Shown here piece by piece: positions 30,717 through 40,321 of a stretch of 64,000 bases of DNA (positions within the stretch are counted from its first letter, which is position 1; every line of letters starts with the position of its first letter). Below the pieces are notes generated by a model, which saw only the letters and a list, made by a program, of their open reading frames with translations, did no database searches and was not told where the DNA came from. A program made the position numbers and the translations under genes. This stretch comes from Tritrichomonas musculus (Eukaryota > Parabasalia > Tritrichomonadida > Tritrichomonadidae): the NCBI GenBank assembly GCA_039105265.1, contig JAPFFF010000009.1:3534001-3598000 (forward strand), read 5' to 3'.

Positions 30717-33700
30717 ATGAAACCCAATGCACTCTTATCAACTTCTCCTCTGATATCTCCTCAAAAAACTCCTCGAAAATCTCCAAGAAGATCGATAAAT
30801 GATGCGAAAATTCCACTGTCATCTCCATCTTCACCTACATCTAATACTTTACGACCAATTCATAAAGAAGCTAACATTAAACAAGTCGACGAATTTATCC
30901 CTGAACCTCCACTCGACACACAATTTACAAATCTTGGCCGAACTTATGGAAAAATTAAAGATTTCTTTGGTGCTGATGAAAAAGATAACGCTAGCACATC
31001 ATCAAAATCATCATTTAATGATTCAAATTCTTTCAATTCAGAAAATTTAAAAGATGGCTCAAAAGAAAATAATCAATTTGATATCGAAGTTGGAATTACT
31101 TCTTTTTCAAATTCATTAAATAAACTTATTAATGATATTTCTCAACTGTATTCAACTGCATCAACAATGAGACAGAATTCTAAGCTAATACCAAATACCA
31201 ATTCTCAGAATTACTTTGAAACTTCAACATCACAAATTGATGAACAATTGAAAAAAATTGATACCCTTTTTTCATTTATTTATACCCTTCAATTTAATGT
31301 GATGAAAGAGGCTGTTCAATCAATTCAAAAACCCAAAATCTTATTAGGGCCTTTATTCAAAAAATTAAACACATCAATTGGAAATTGCCACAAAAACTAC
31401 ATTAATACTATTTGGGATTTGTGTAAAATATCTCTTGATAATGAAGATTCTGATATATATGAACAATATTTCAGACCTCTTTTTATTGGCCATTTATCAT
31501 CAACAATTAAATCACTTCAAAATCTTAGTATTGGTATCGTCAAATCGGTAAACGATATTGTATATGATCCTCAATACAACCAAAATCAAACTTTAAATGA
31601 AGAAAATGCTAAACAAAAAAACACAGAACACAATGATGAGAATGCTGATGATGGCGAAGAACTTGACGATGATGATGCAAAAACAATTGAATTACAAAAA
31701 AATGCTTGCAATATATACGGTTCAGTTATCAACCATTATATAGTAGAAGACTATTCAGTCATTTCACCAGTTCTTAAAGAATACTGGACAATTGATCCAA
31801 AAACAAAAATTGCTGCAGAACAATCTACAGAATCTGAAGAAAACCAAGATATTCCTGATGAAGGTGCTCAACTAACTTCATTAATATTTAATGCAAGGTG
31901 TGAATTATTAAATGAAATGTATGGAATGCTTGATAGTCTCAAACCTAAACAATCATATCAAGATGAAAATCCTGAAGAAGAACAAAATGAGGAAGAAGAA
32001 TTAGAAGAAGAAAAGGAAGAAGAGCTAGATGAAGAGCAAGAAGCCGAAAATTATCCACTTGTTCATCTTCTTAAAGGACAATTAACCAAATTAAGTAGCA
32101 GTTATCTTGAAGAAGTGAAAACACTTTGGCTTTTATCGACAACTCCAAAATTAAATCGAGTTCGATCAGTTTCTGAATTTGGAACGTTTCTTGTTAACAT
32201 ATTAAAAATACGAGTTTTTTACAAAGATTTAAGTTTGAAATTAACAACAGCTTCTTCACTTTTTAGAATTTCAGTACATATCGGTGATGATAACACGACA
32301 ACTGAATTGATCAAAATTTTAAATCGCCTTTTTACAGATAGACTTAAATATTTAACAGATATTAGAATGAATGAAATTCAATTTATTTCTTCCGATATTC
32401 CTCAATTTTTCTCACAATTAGGGGATATTGATGACAAAGTGGGAAATGAATTAAAACAGCAATTCACACAAATATACAATACCAAATCAGATAAAATAAA
32501 AACAATTTCCACACAAATTTCAGACTCTCTTTTTGTTTGCCAAAAAACAATTTTCCAATATCATCGATATCTTGTATCAAAGCAGCAAAAAGAAAAAGCC
32601 AAACAAGAGGAACAATTAATTGAAGAAGAAGAAGAAGTCAACGACAATGAAGATGAAGAAATGAACGAAAGAGTCACTGTATTTGCTAAATTAGATGTTA
32701 GCTTCAACGATAAAACTCATGATCATTTAGAAAACTTAAAGAATTACTTGAACGAAATTTATGCAAACGTTTTAATTACTACAAATAACTCAGCTAAAGA
32801 AAATTCAACAAAAGCAAATTCTGAAGGAGCCTCGGTATCTACTGTTTCTGCTATTATGTCAGCGTCAACAGCATCGGCTAAAAAAGCTCGCAAAAATGCG
32901 AAATCAAAAGCTACACGAAAGAAAATAGAGAAGCAATTGAATATTAGCGAACGTTTACAGGTTCTTTTCACTGAAGAAAGCATAGCAAGAACCTATGAAG
33001 AAATGTTTACATCACTTCAAAGCTTGATAACTGTTGCTATTCGTAACTTAGATGCTGATATGGCCGACAATATCAACAAAGAACTCCGTAGAATGAACAC
33101 AGATCATCTTAACAACCTTGAAGAAATCAGAAAACTTTATGTTGAAGCACTTGATATAAAAGGAACACGCGAAACAGAAGAAAGGATGACAAATAGTCAA
33201 ACTGTAAGTAATCGAATAATACTTAAAAGCCTTGAGGAAAGTTTAAAGGACGTAATTGAACAAACTATCGATAATTACCAATCAAACCTCGAACAGATTG
33301 AAGAAGAATTTAAAGATAAATTAGATAAATCTGAGAAAGAATTTGATAAGCGTTTCAAAATGCTTGAAAAATCAGATATTGATGATTCTATAACAAATGA
33401 AAAAAAGAGAAAAATTAGGTTAACTCAGGAAGAACAGAGACAGTGTTCAGAGTTAAATGAAAGAGAAAAGTTGATTAAGAAACTTTTGAATGAAAGACGT
33501 TATGAAGAAGCTGAAAGAGAAAAACGTATTTATGAATCAGAAAAAGTAAAGGAAAGAGATGCAAGAATAAAAGCAACAAACGATAAATATAAAAACATAA
33601 GGAAACAAAAGTTAAACATTCATAATAGAAATATTAAAATCTTAAAAGATTCACATGATGCTAAAATAATTAAAAATGCTCAAGAAAAACAAAAGAACGT

Positions 33701-33908
33701 AGATGAACAAAAGAAAATGCTTGCTTCATCAGTCAGAGGTATTCAACAGAGAATTTTATTGTTTGGAACCAAATTGCTACAAAATTTTGCAGAATTTGGT
33801 CCTTTTGATCAGAAAGTTAGGAAAGATTTGTCTGTTAAATTTGATAAAATTGTCCAAAATATCATGAAAGAACACGGACTCTCAGATGTTATGCAACCAA
33901 GACGCTAA
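30717..33908 (+). CDS. 1,063-residue coiled-coil protein, unrecognised
   Basis: It starts at ATG 30717, after a poly-A run. The N-terminus is basic and Ser/Pro-rich (SPQKTPRKSPRRSI), a likely phosphorylated or microtubule-binding type of segment. Residues ~120-830 are helical, broken by three very acidic low-complexity inserts (NDENADDGEELDDDDAK; EEEQNEEEELEEEKEEELDE; EEEEEVNDNEDEEM). Residues ~840-1010 form a long charged coiled coil (EESLKDVIEQTIDN, KDKLDKSEKEFDKRFKML, ERRYEEAEREKRIYESEK). An Ala/Lys-rich patch (ASAKKARKNAKSKATRKK) sits near 720. No enzyme motif is visible. A structural or cytoskeletal role is plausible but unproven. The next gene runs convergently from 35746 with only 239 bp between the stops. 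Confidence 0.8.
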   Translation: MKPNALLSTSPLISPQKTPRKSPRRSINDAKIPLSSPSSPTSNTLRPIHKEANIKQVDEFIPEPPLDTQFTNLGRTYGKIKDFFGADEKDNASTSSKSSFNDSNSFNSENLKDGSKENNQFDIEVGITSFSNSLNKLINDISQLYSTASTMRQNSKLIPNTNSQNYFETSTSQIDEQLKKIDTLFSFIYTLQFNVMKEAVQSIQKPKILLGPLFKKLNTSIGNCHKNYINTIWDLCKISLDNEDSDIYEQYFRPLFIGHLSSTIKSLQNLSIGIVKSVNDIVYDPQYNQNQTLNEENAKQKNTEHNDENADDGEELDDDDAKTIELQKNACNIYGSVINHYIVEDYSVISPVLKEYWTIDPKTKIAAEQSTESEENQDIPDEGAQLTSLIFNARCELLNEMYGMLDSLKPKQSYQDENPEEEQNEEEELEEEKEEELDEEQEAENYPLVHLLKGQLTKLSSSYLEEVKTLWLLSTTPKLNRVRSVSEFGTFLVNILKIRVFYKDLSLKLTTASSLFRISVHIGDDNTTTELIKILNRLFTDRLKYLTDIRMNEIQFISSDIPQFFSQLGDIDDKVGNELKQQFTQIYNTKSDKIKTISTQISDSLFVCQKTIFQYHRYLVSKQQKEKAKQEEQLIEEEEEVNDNEDEEMNERVTVFAKLDVSFNDKTHDHLENLKNYLNEIYANVLITTNNSAKENSTKANSEGASVSTVSAIMSASTASAKKARKNAKSKATRKKIEKQLNISERLQVLFTEESIARTYEEMFTSLQSLITVAIRNLDADMADNINKELRRMNTDHLNNLEEIRKLYVEALDIKGTRETEERMTNSQTVSNRIILKSLEESLKDVIEQTIDNYQSNLEQIEEEFKDKLDKSEKEFDKRFKMLEKSDIDDSITNEKKRKIRLTQEEQRQCSELNEREKLIKKLLNERRYEEAEREKRIYESEKVKERDARIKATNDKYKNIRKQKLNIHNRNIKILKDSHDAKIIKNAQEKQKNVDEQKKMLASSVRGIQQRILLFGTKLLQNFAEFGPFDQKVRKDLSVKFDKIVQNIMKEHGLSDVMQPRR

Positions 33909-34147
33909 TTTTTTTTATTTATTATATATTATTTTTTTTTTTTTTATTAAAATTTCCGAAATTACCAACTTTAGAAAACTTTGAAGCTCTTTGTGCTTTT
34001 TCCTCAATAAGATTTCTGAACTTTGTAAATTCAAAAATATTAAAAACATTATCATTATTTATTTAATAATCAAACAAAAAAGTTTAAGCATTTAAAATGT
34101 TTTATGAATTATGCACAATAGAAAACAATCCACTACAAATAAACAAA

Positions 34148-35746
34148 TTACAAAGCCTTAATAACTTTAAGCCGATATTTAATTTTAGATATCTGCTTAA
34201 TCAAAGCATCTAGTTGGCGTTCTTTTTCTTCTTTTTCACGATTGACATGGGCCAATAATTTCCCTTTGGGAGGAGCTTTATTCAATATTCGTTCAATTTC
34301 ATCTCTTTCTTTCTGTAAGGATAATAATTTATCTTTCATTTCACTTGCAGACATAGATTGTAGATCAAGTTCCTCTTCCTGCGATTGTTGCTGCGGTTGA
34401 GGATCTTCGAATTGAATATTGTCCACAAGAGCTGATCTTTTAACTGCTGCAGTTGAGGCTTGCTTTGGCATTTGCGAAGTTCCAAAAATATCATTGGTAT
34501 TATTAGCTGGCGGTACATAAAGTTGATCATCAAATGCAAAATTATTATTATTGCTATCTGGATAATCATTGAATCCTATATTTGGCTGAGCATTAAGATC
34601 ATTTGAAGGAATTGGTTGATTACCAAATTCATTGAAAGCATTTTGATTAGTACCATAATCATTAAATGCATTAGCATTTGCGCTAAAATCATTAAAATTA
34701 TTTTGATTTGAACCAAAGTCATTAAGATTGTTTGTTTGAGAATTGAATTCACTTAGTCCACTTGGCTTAGGGCCAAAATCATTGAAAGCATTCATATTTG
34801 CACCAAAATCGTTAAATCCATTAAGTGGCTGGTTATCACCAAGAGTATTGAAATTATCGGCGGGAGGATAGAGGTTATTGAATTTTGCATCATCTGGTTG
34901 AGCGTTATCGAAGTTCTGTCCATAAACATTTCTATCAATACATGTTTCATATCTTTTTGATAAATTTTGATTTCGTTGAGCACTTTTAAGTTCAGCAATT
35001 TGAGTTTCTAATTCACCGATTTGCCTTGTATATTGACGAATTTGACCAGTCAATGTTCCAACTAATAATCCATTAGCTTGATATTCACTAACCATTTGGT
35101 TATATGCAATATTTATACTGTGTATCATAGATTCTTTAGCTTCAATTTGCTGGTTCTTACTTTGAACGATTGATTCAAGCTGTGTTACTTGTTCTTTAAA
35201 ACACTTGGATTTGATTTGCTCATCACGTAACGCATCTTTAAGTTCGTCGATTTGTTTAAAATAATCATCAGAAATTTGCCTTTCTTTTATTAAATCTTGT
35301 TGTACATTTTGCAAGGTAGCGTTTTCTGCAGTTAAATCAGAAACCTGCGTTTCAAGCTCAGTATTTTTCTTCTGAAGATCAACTAATAAATTTCTATAAT
35401 CTTCTATCTCTGCAAGATAGTCATGATCTGGCTCAATACTCTGCTGGTTTGTATATTGCGATTTTTTTTGAGCACTTGATGGTATTTGTTGATTAGGGAG
35501 TTTATTTGATTGTTTCTGACTATTTTTAGACTTATGATTTTTTTTAGAACTTTTGATTTTCGGCTGTATTTCTGGTTCTGTTTCGTTATAAGTACTTTCA
35601 TCAAATTCTCGAGAATCTTCGATATACGTATATTCATCTTCGTATTCTGGATAATATTGCCGGGATTGAGGCGCTTTGGGGGCAATGTTTTGATTTTCTT
35701 GCCTTTGTTTTAAAGCAATTGCAAATGGTGGAAGGTTTCTTGACAT
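34148..35746 (-). CDS. Coiled-coil protein with repeated FNDFG motifs
   Basis: A 532-residue protein. Residues 1-115 are disordered and charged; ~112-260 form a long parallel-type coiled coil (LVDLQKKNTELETQVSDLTA); ~285-395 is an Asn-rich segment with about ten FNDFG/FNDYG-like motifs spaced 9-13 residues apart; ~460-532 is a second coiled coil (SLQKERDEIERILNKAPPKG, then EKEEKERQLDALIKQI). Short aromatic-acidic motifs such as FxDxF bind adaptor ear domains in endocytosis, and FNDFG looks similar, but this is only an analogy. Family not recognised. Confidence 0.8.
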   Translation of the reverse strand: MSRNLPPFAIALKQRQENQNIAPKAPQSRQYYPEYEDEYTYIEDSREFDESTYNETEPEIQPKIKSSKKNHKSKNSQKQSNKLPNQQIPSSAQKKSQYTNQQSIEPDHDYLAEIEDYRNLLVDLQKKNTELETQVSDLTAENATLQNVQQDLIKERQISDDYFKQIDELKDALRDEQIKSKCFKEQVTQLESIVQSKNQQIEAKESMIHSINIAYNQMVSEYQANGLLVGTLTGQIRQYTRQIGELETQIAELKSAQRNQNLSKRYETCIDRNVYGQNFDNAQPDDAKFNNLYPPADNFNTLGDNQPLNGFNDFGANMNAFNDFGPKPSGLSEFNSQTNNLNDFGSNQNNFNDFSANANAFNDYGTNQNAFNEFGNQPIPSNDLNAQPNIGFNDYPDSNNNNFAFDDQLYVPPANNTNDIFGTSQMPKQASTAAVKRSALVDNIQFEDPQPQQQSQEEELDLQSMSASEMKDKLLSLQKERDEIERILNKAPPKGKLLAHVNREKEEKERQLDALIKQISKIKYRLKVIKAL

Positions 35747-35932
35747 TTATATATATTCTAGTACGTTTAGTCAATTAAAATCAAATACGTTAAACTTAGA
35801 AATTTTATTTTATTTTTTGATAAAAATTGAGAAAACTCATACAAATCAATTTCAAATAATAATTCAAATAGCTTTTACTCATTAACAATAAATTTAATAA
35901 TACAAATATCGAAAAAAATATTACAATTATGA

Positions 35933-38824
35933 TCAATCTTCATCACTATAATCGAACTTGTTCTTACCTTTTGAATATTTCTTTGTAACTTTCTCTGAAT
36001 TGTTATAACTATCGTCACTGCCTTCAAGTTTTAAATCAGTTTTATGTTTAGGGCTACTTTCTTTTGACTTCTTTGAATCTTTGATATATCTTTTAATAAA
36101 TTTATCACTATTATCAGATTCATCGTTAGAATTTTCACTTGATTCGTCGAAACTTATTTTTTTAGTTTGCTTCTTCTCAACCTTTGCTGCTGGTTTCTTT
36201 TTTCTTGAATCTTTTTTCTTGCTCTTTCTATTAGAAATGTCAGAAAAATCGTCGTCACTATTTTCATCATTTGAATCTGATGAATAGCCGAATTTACTGC
36301 TTCTTTTATTTTTTCCTTTCACTGACTTTTTCTCTGAATCACGTTTTGCTGTTGAATCAATTTGATCTCCATCACTATAGTCATGATCAATATTTCGTTC
36401 GACTTTCTCTTCATAGCTATAATCATTATTATCACTAAAAGAATCGAAACCCGATTTATGATCGTCTTTAATCGCTTTTTTATTTGACTTTTTATTTTTA
36501 TTTTTCACTGACTTTTTCTCTGAATCACGTTTTGCTGTTGAATCAATTTGATCTCCATCACTATAATCATGATCAATATTTCGTTCGACTTTCTCTTCAT
36601 AGCTATAATCATTATTATCACTAAAAGAATCGAAACCCGATTTATGATCGTCTTTAATCGCTTTTTTATTTAACTTTTTATTTTTATTTTTCACTGACTT
36701 TTTCTCTGAATCACGTTTTGTTGTTGAATCAATTTGATCTCCATCACTATAATCATGATCAATATTTCGTTCGACTTTCTCTTCATAGCTATAATCATTA
36801 TTATCACTAAAAGAATCGAAACCCGATTTATGATCGTCTTTAATCGCTTTTTTATTTGACTTTTTATTTTTATTTTTCACTGACTTTTTCTCTGAATCAC
36901 GTTTTGCTGTTGAATCAATTTGATCTCCATCACTATAGTCATGATCAATATTTCGTTCGACTTTCTCTTCATAGCTATAATCATTATTATCACTAAAAGA
37001 ATCGAAACCCGATTTATGATCGTCTTTAATCGCTTTTTTATTTGACTTTTTATTTTTTCTATTTTTACCATAATCAAGCTTGCTTTTATTGGATTTTCGA
37101 AGTAACAAAGGCTGTGGCAAGTCCTCTTCGCTCTTTTCACTGGCACTATCTGCTGAATAATCAAAAGCTTTTTTATTTTTTGCTGCTTTTTTTTTATCTT
37201 TTTTGGAAGATGATACTACACTACTTGCTTTTGGACGTTTATTTTTAGTACCTGAAAGTTTAGGATTTTCTTCATAATCATAATCATCATTATTTTCATC
37301 ATCACTTTTAGATGATTTTCTGCGGGAATTTCTTTTTGGTTTCGAAACTTGACTATGCGCCTGCGGGCGTTTTTCAGCTTTTTTGTTGATTTGCTCCAAT
37401 TCATCGCTAAGTTCTATATCACTAGTTGTTTCAATTTTTCTTTTTGGTGCTTTTTTTTTATATGATTTTTCACTTGATGAATTTTGATTAAGGTCTTTTG
37501 GCTTCTCATCGTTTACTGAAAAAACCTCGTCATTAACTTGAGAATCTTCATCGTTTTCCAATTGATTCTTACCTGAATTTTCATCGAATTCTACAAATAT
37601 TTCAGCTTCTTCTTCATTATTATGATTCTTTATAGAATTGGATTCATATTCTTCTTCCTCATACTCTTTTTCATCTAATTCTTGTCTTTTTGCCTTAAAA
37701 GTAGATTGTTTATTTTTTAAATCCTTGCTTGGAGATGAAAAATCTTCGTAATCCATGATTGAAATATTACTATTTGTACTTACATTTTCATTTTCGTCAT
37801 AGATAACTTTTGTAACCGGGTCAAAATTCATAAATTTAACACCATCTTTAATTTCATTTACAACTAATCCTCTTTTAACAATTTTATCTCTTGGAAACTT
37901 TTCTTTCTCTGAAATACTTTTGACATTTTCGATAACTTTTTCTGCAACTGGAGCTTTGTTTATGTTCTTAAGAGTTGGAAATACTATCAAAGACATTTCT
38001 TGATTGTATTTTATATATTCTTCAAATGGAGTTTTGGAATATGATAGTGACTCTAGTTTTGGTTGTTCTGCAAAACAATTTGCCAATGTCGTAAACTGTG
38101 AATTGTCAAGCTGTAAACTTCTTAAATTCATTAACGGAGGTAATCCACTTAAGTCGGAAATACTTGTCCCTGATAATATTAAAATTTCGAGATTGGCATA
38201 TTTTGGATTATTTAATGATGCTGGTATTGATTTAATTGATGTTTGACCAAGGAATGATAACCGAATACTGTCATAAAAAACTTTACGTTTTCTTGTTTCC
38301 GGATTGATAAATTTCATGGCAATTTCATCAACTTGAAATGATTCATTATTATTAATATTACTTTTTCTTCGTGAGTTACCAATAGACATTAGATTATAAC
38401 CTTCTAATGCATATTTTGATATAATTGCTCTATTTTTCTCAATAAATGCTGTATCTTTTTTTGAAATATAAATATTGTTGACTTTTTTTAAATTTGGGTA
38501 GATAGAAAGGCACATCAAATGACAAAACGTAGTATTTGCTAATGGGGACCCAGTAAAAGTAATTTCCTCGAGGTTTGGAAGCTCATTCGCTCCCTGAAGC
38601 GTAGCAATAGAAGTGTTATCTAGATTAAGAGTTCGAAGATATTTTAGTTTCGGTAATTTAGAAATTGAAGAAATTGGATTATTTGATAAATTAACTTTTT
38701 CTGCTTTTGGTTTTTCTGCCCAAAATTCTGGAATTGATGTTAAGTTTTTGTTAGTAAAAGTAACAGATTGCTTTGAATTAGAATTGCTATTTTCAGGTGT
38801 ATGAGATATTCTCCAATTTAGCAT
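35933..38824 (-). CDS. SDS22-like LRR protein with Lys/Asp/Ser-rich repeat tail
   Basis: A 963-residue protein. Residues ~25-140 are leucine-rich repeats (KVNLSNNPISSISKLPKLKY, LRTLNLDNTSIATLQGANEL) ending in an LRR cap (LMCLSIYPNLKKVNNIYISK). A second LRR group lies at ~190-290. Then come ~670 residues of charged, disordered sequence. Within it four tandem copies of a 62-residue unit occupy ~587-835; each contains KKAIKDDHKSGFDSFSDNND and DHDYSDGDQIDST. The DNA repeats are 186 bp and nearly identical. SDS22/LRRcap proteins often regulate PP1 or axonemal and nuclear proteins. The basic/acidic tail suggests nuclear or filament association; this is inference. Confidence 0.85.
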   Translation of the reverse strand: MLNWRISHTPENSNSNSKQSVTFTNKNLTSIPEFWAEKPKAEKVNLSNNPISSISKLPKLKYLRTLNLDNTSIATLQGANELPNLEEITFTGSPLANTTFCHLMCLSIYPNLKKVNNIYISKKDTAFIEKNRAIISKYALEGYNLMSIGNSRRKSNINNNESFQVDEIAMKFINPETRKRKVFYDSIRLSFLGQTSIKSIPASLNNPKYANLEILILSGTSISDLSGLPPLMNLRSLQLDNSQFTTLANCFAEQPKLESLSYSKTPFEEYIKYNQEMSLIVFPTLKNINKAPVAEKVIENVKSISEKEKFPRDKIVKRGLVVNEIKDGVKFMNFDPVTKVIYDENENVSTNSNISIMDYEDFSSPSKDLKNKQSTFKAKRQELDEKEYEEEEYESNSIKNHNNEEEAEIFVEFDENSGKNQLENDEDSQVNDEVFSVNDEKPKDLNQNSSSEKSYKKKAPKRKIETTSDIELSDELEQINKKAEKRPQAHSQVSKPKRNSRRKSSKSDDENNDDYDYEENPKLSGTKNKRPKASSVVSSSKKDKKKAAKNKKAFDYSADSASEKSEEDLPQPLLLRKSNKSKLDYGKNRKNKKSNKKAIKDDHKSGFDSFSDNNDYSYEEKVERNIDHDYSDGDQIDSTAKRDSEKKSVKNKNKKSNKKAIKDDHKSGFDSFSDNNDYSYEEKVERNIDHDYSDGDQIDSTTKRDSEKKSVKNKNKKLNKKAIKDDHKSGFDSFSDNNDYSYEEKVERNIDHDYSDGDQIDSTAKRDSEKKSVKNKNKKSNKKAIKDDHKSGFDSFSDNNDYSYEEKVERNIDHDYSDGDQIDSTAKRDSEKKSVKGKNKRSSKFGYSSDSNDENSDDDFSDISNRKSKKKDSRKKKPAAKVEKKQTKKISFDESSENSNDESDNSDKFIKRYIKDSKKSKESSPKHKTDLKLEGSDDSYNNSEKVTKKYSKGKNKFDYSDED
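36320..37065 (-). repeat. 186-bp coding tandem repeats, four copies
   Basis: The start of CACTGACTTTTTCTCTGAAT recurs at 36320, 36506, 36692 and 36878, exactly 186 bp apart. Copies differ by only a few bases (for example TTGCTG versus TTGTTG, GACTTT versus AACTTT). The period is a multiple of three, so the frame is kept. This is a recent amplification inside a host gene. Confidence 0.92.
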
Positions 38825-39487
38825 TATTTAACTTAAATGAAAAAACCAAATTTATTGACCTAATTTCCTCAATTTTATTGAAATTAATAACCTTTTCAAA
38901 TATCTATCACAAAAGTTAATTGAAAAATTATACGTTTTTTGACAAAAAAAATTTTAAGAAACAATCTCTAAATATCTTATGAAATAACCACATTTCATCA
39001 ATATAACTTTTATAATTTTCTTTATATAAAAGATGTGATTTTTTATTTTTTTAATAATGTGATAAAAGAAATTTTTAATGAATATAATTATTATTTTCAA
39101 AGTTTCTTCAAACAAACTTATCAAAAACAAACATTTTAACCTTATATAGGCATTATACAAATACATGCAATTAACAACAAGATATAATCTTTTATCCAAA
39201 AGGTATATTTGAAAATAATTTTCAATTAAAATTTGGTCTCACATATATTTTAACGTGCTTTGATCAAATTTCAAACTCATGATACAATTTTATGCTCCAT
39301 ATTTAATAAAATTAATTTAAATTAAAGGAATATATCGAACTTTTCGAAATTTTAACTTTTAAATGTAACATTAAATATGAATAATAAGGTAATTGTAAAA
39401 AAAATTTAATATATTTCAACTATTATATTAATAATGAAGTTTTTAATAATTTTTTTTTCTTCTTCTTTTTATAAACTGATAATAGAT
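38825..39487. other. Intergenic region, no feature seen
   Basis: 660 bp of AT-rich spacer between two minus-strand genes. An 81-codon minus frame at 38954-39199 is hydrophobic and AT-driven, and is not supported. Confidence 0.45.
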
Positions 39488-39892
39488 CTATTTTTTCTCT
39501 GATGATTTTTTATTTTCTGAGCTTGGAGAGGAGAGCGATTTTCTTCTACTGCTACTACTTGATCTTTCACTAAGCTTATCACTTGCTTCATCTTGATCTC
39601 CGATTGATAAAGTTTTGTTAAGTTTAACAGGGCCAGTATGTCGGATTTTTTCGTTTAATGATCCATCTGGTTCGGCGATATTGATTTCAAAATAATCTTC
39701 ATTTGATTCAAAAAATTCTTTAAGGGGCTTTTCAAAAGATTTTGCGTTAATTGAATGTTCATTATTTGAAAACGTAATTTTATCTGAATAACCATAAACC
39801 TGGCAGAAAATATCTTTAACATCTCTCATTGTTTCATCTCCTGAAAATTCCATGATGTATTTTTGCTTTAAGTGTATAAAAACAATCCACAT
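39488..39892 (-). CDS. Small protein with possible ubiquitin-like fold
   Basis: A 134-residue protein. The first ~75 residues (MWIVFIHLKQKYIMEFSGDE, then TMRDVKDIFCQVYGY) show the strand-strand-helix order of a beta-grasp/ubiquitin-like domain, with a helix like TIENVKAKI of ubiquitin. There is no C-terminal Gly-Gly; instead a Ser/Arg/Lys-rich tail (SERSSSSSRRKSLSSPSS) follows, probably phosphorylated. So it would be a non-conjugated Ubl-type adaptor, if the fold is right. The coding nature is supported by composition and the long uninterrupted frame. Confidence 0.6.
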   Translation of the reverse strand: MWIVFIHLKQKYIMEFSGDETMRDVKDIFCQVYGYSDKITFSNNEHSINAKSFEKPLKEFFESNEDYFEINIAEPDGSLNEKIRHTGPVKLNKTLSIGDQDEASDKLSERSSSSSRRKSLSSPSSENKKSSEKK

Positions 39893-40321
39893 TTTAATTT
39901 AATGTCAAAGGTTAAAAGTGAAAAATTTTTCTTCTCATAATTTAGCCAAATGGATTTTCTATGAGTTTTTTGAATTTTTTTATCAAAGAAATTTTAATTG
40001 AATATTTTGCCTTATAAAATTTGCAATTAAAAAGAATTTGTTTAAAACGAAGCTTTGAATTGGTGGAGATTTTTGGCTTAGAATGACCAGTAATAGCATA
40101 TTTTCTGAATTCAAAATACCTAATTAAACAAAAATGAAATCAACCTATGATAGATTATCTATCATTCAAAAAGTTTAACTTAAAAAGTGTTTTTTGAACG
40201 TTTTAAACTTAAGCTTAAATAAAAGAAAAACAAAATGAATAATTTAATAAATAAAAACATGATTTTATATAACAAAATATCAAACATCAATTTCATGATC
40301 CACTTTTTCAATCGAAAACGA
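39893..40321. other. Intergenic region, no feature seen
   Basis: 430 bp of AT-rich spacer between two minus-strand genes; the 142-codon minus frame overlapping 40180-40608 is a shadow of the LRR gene beside it. Confidence 0.45.
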
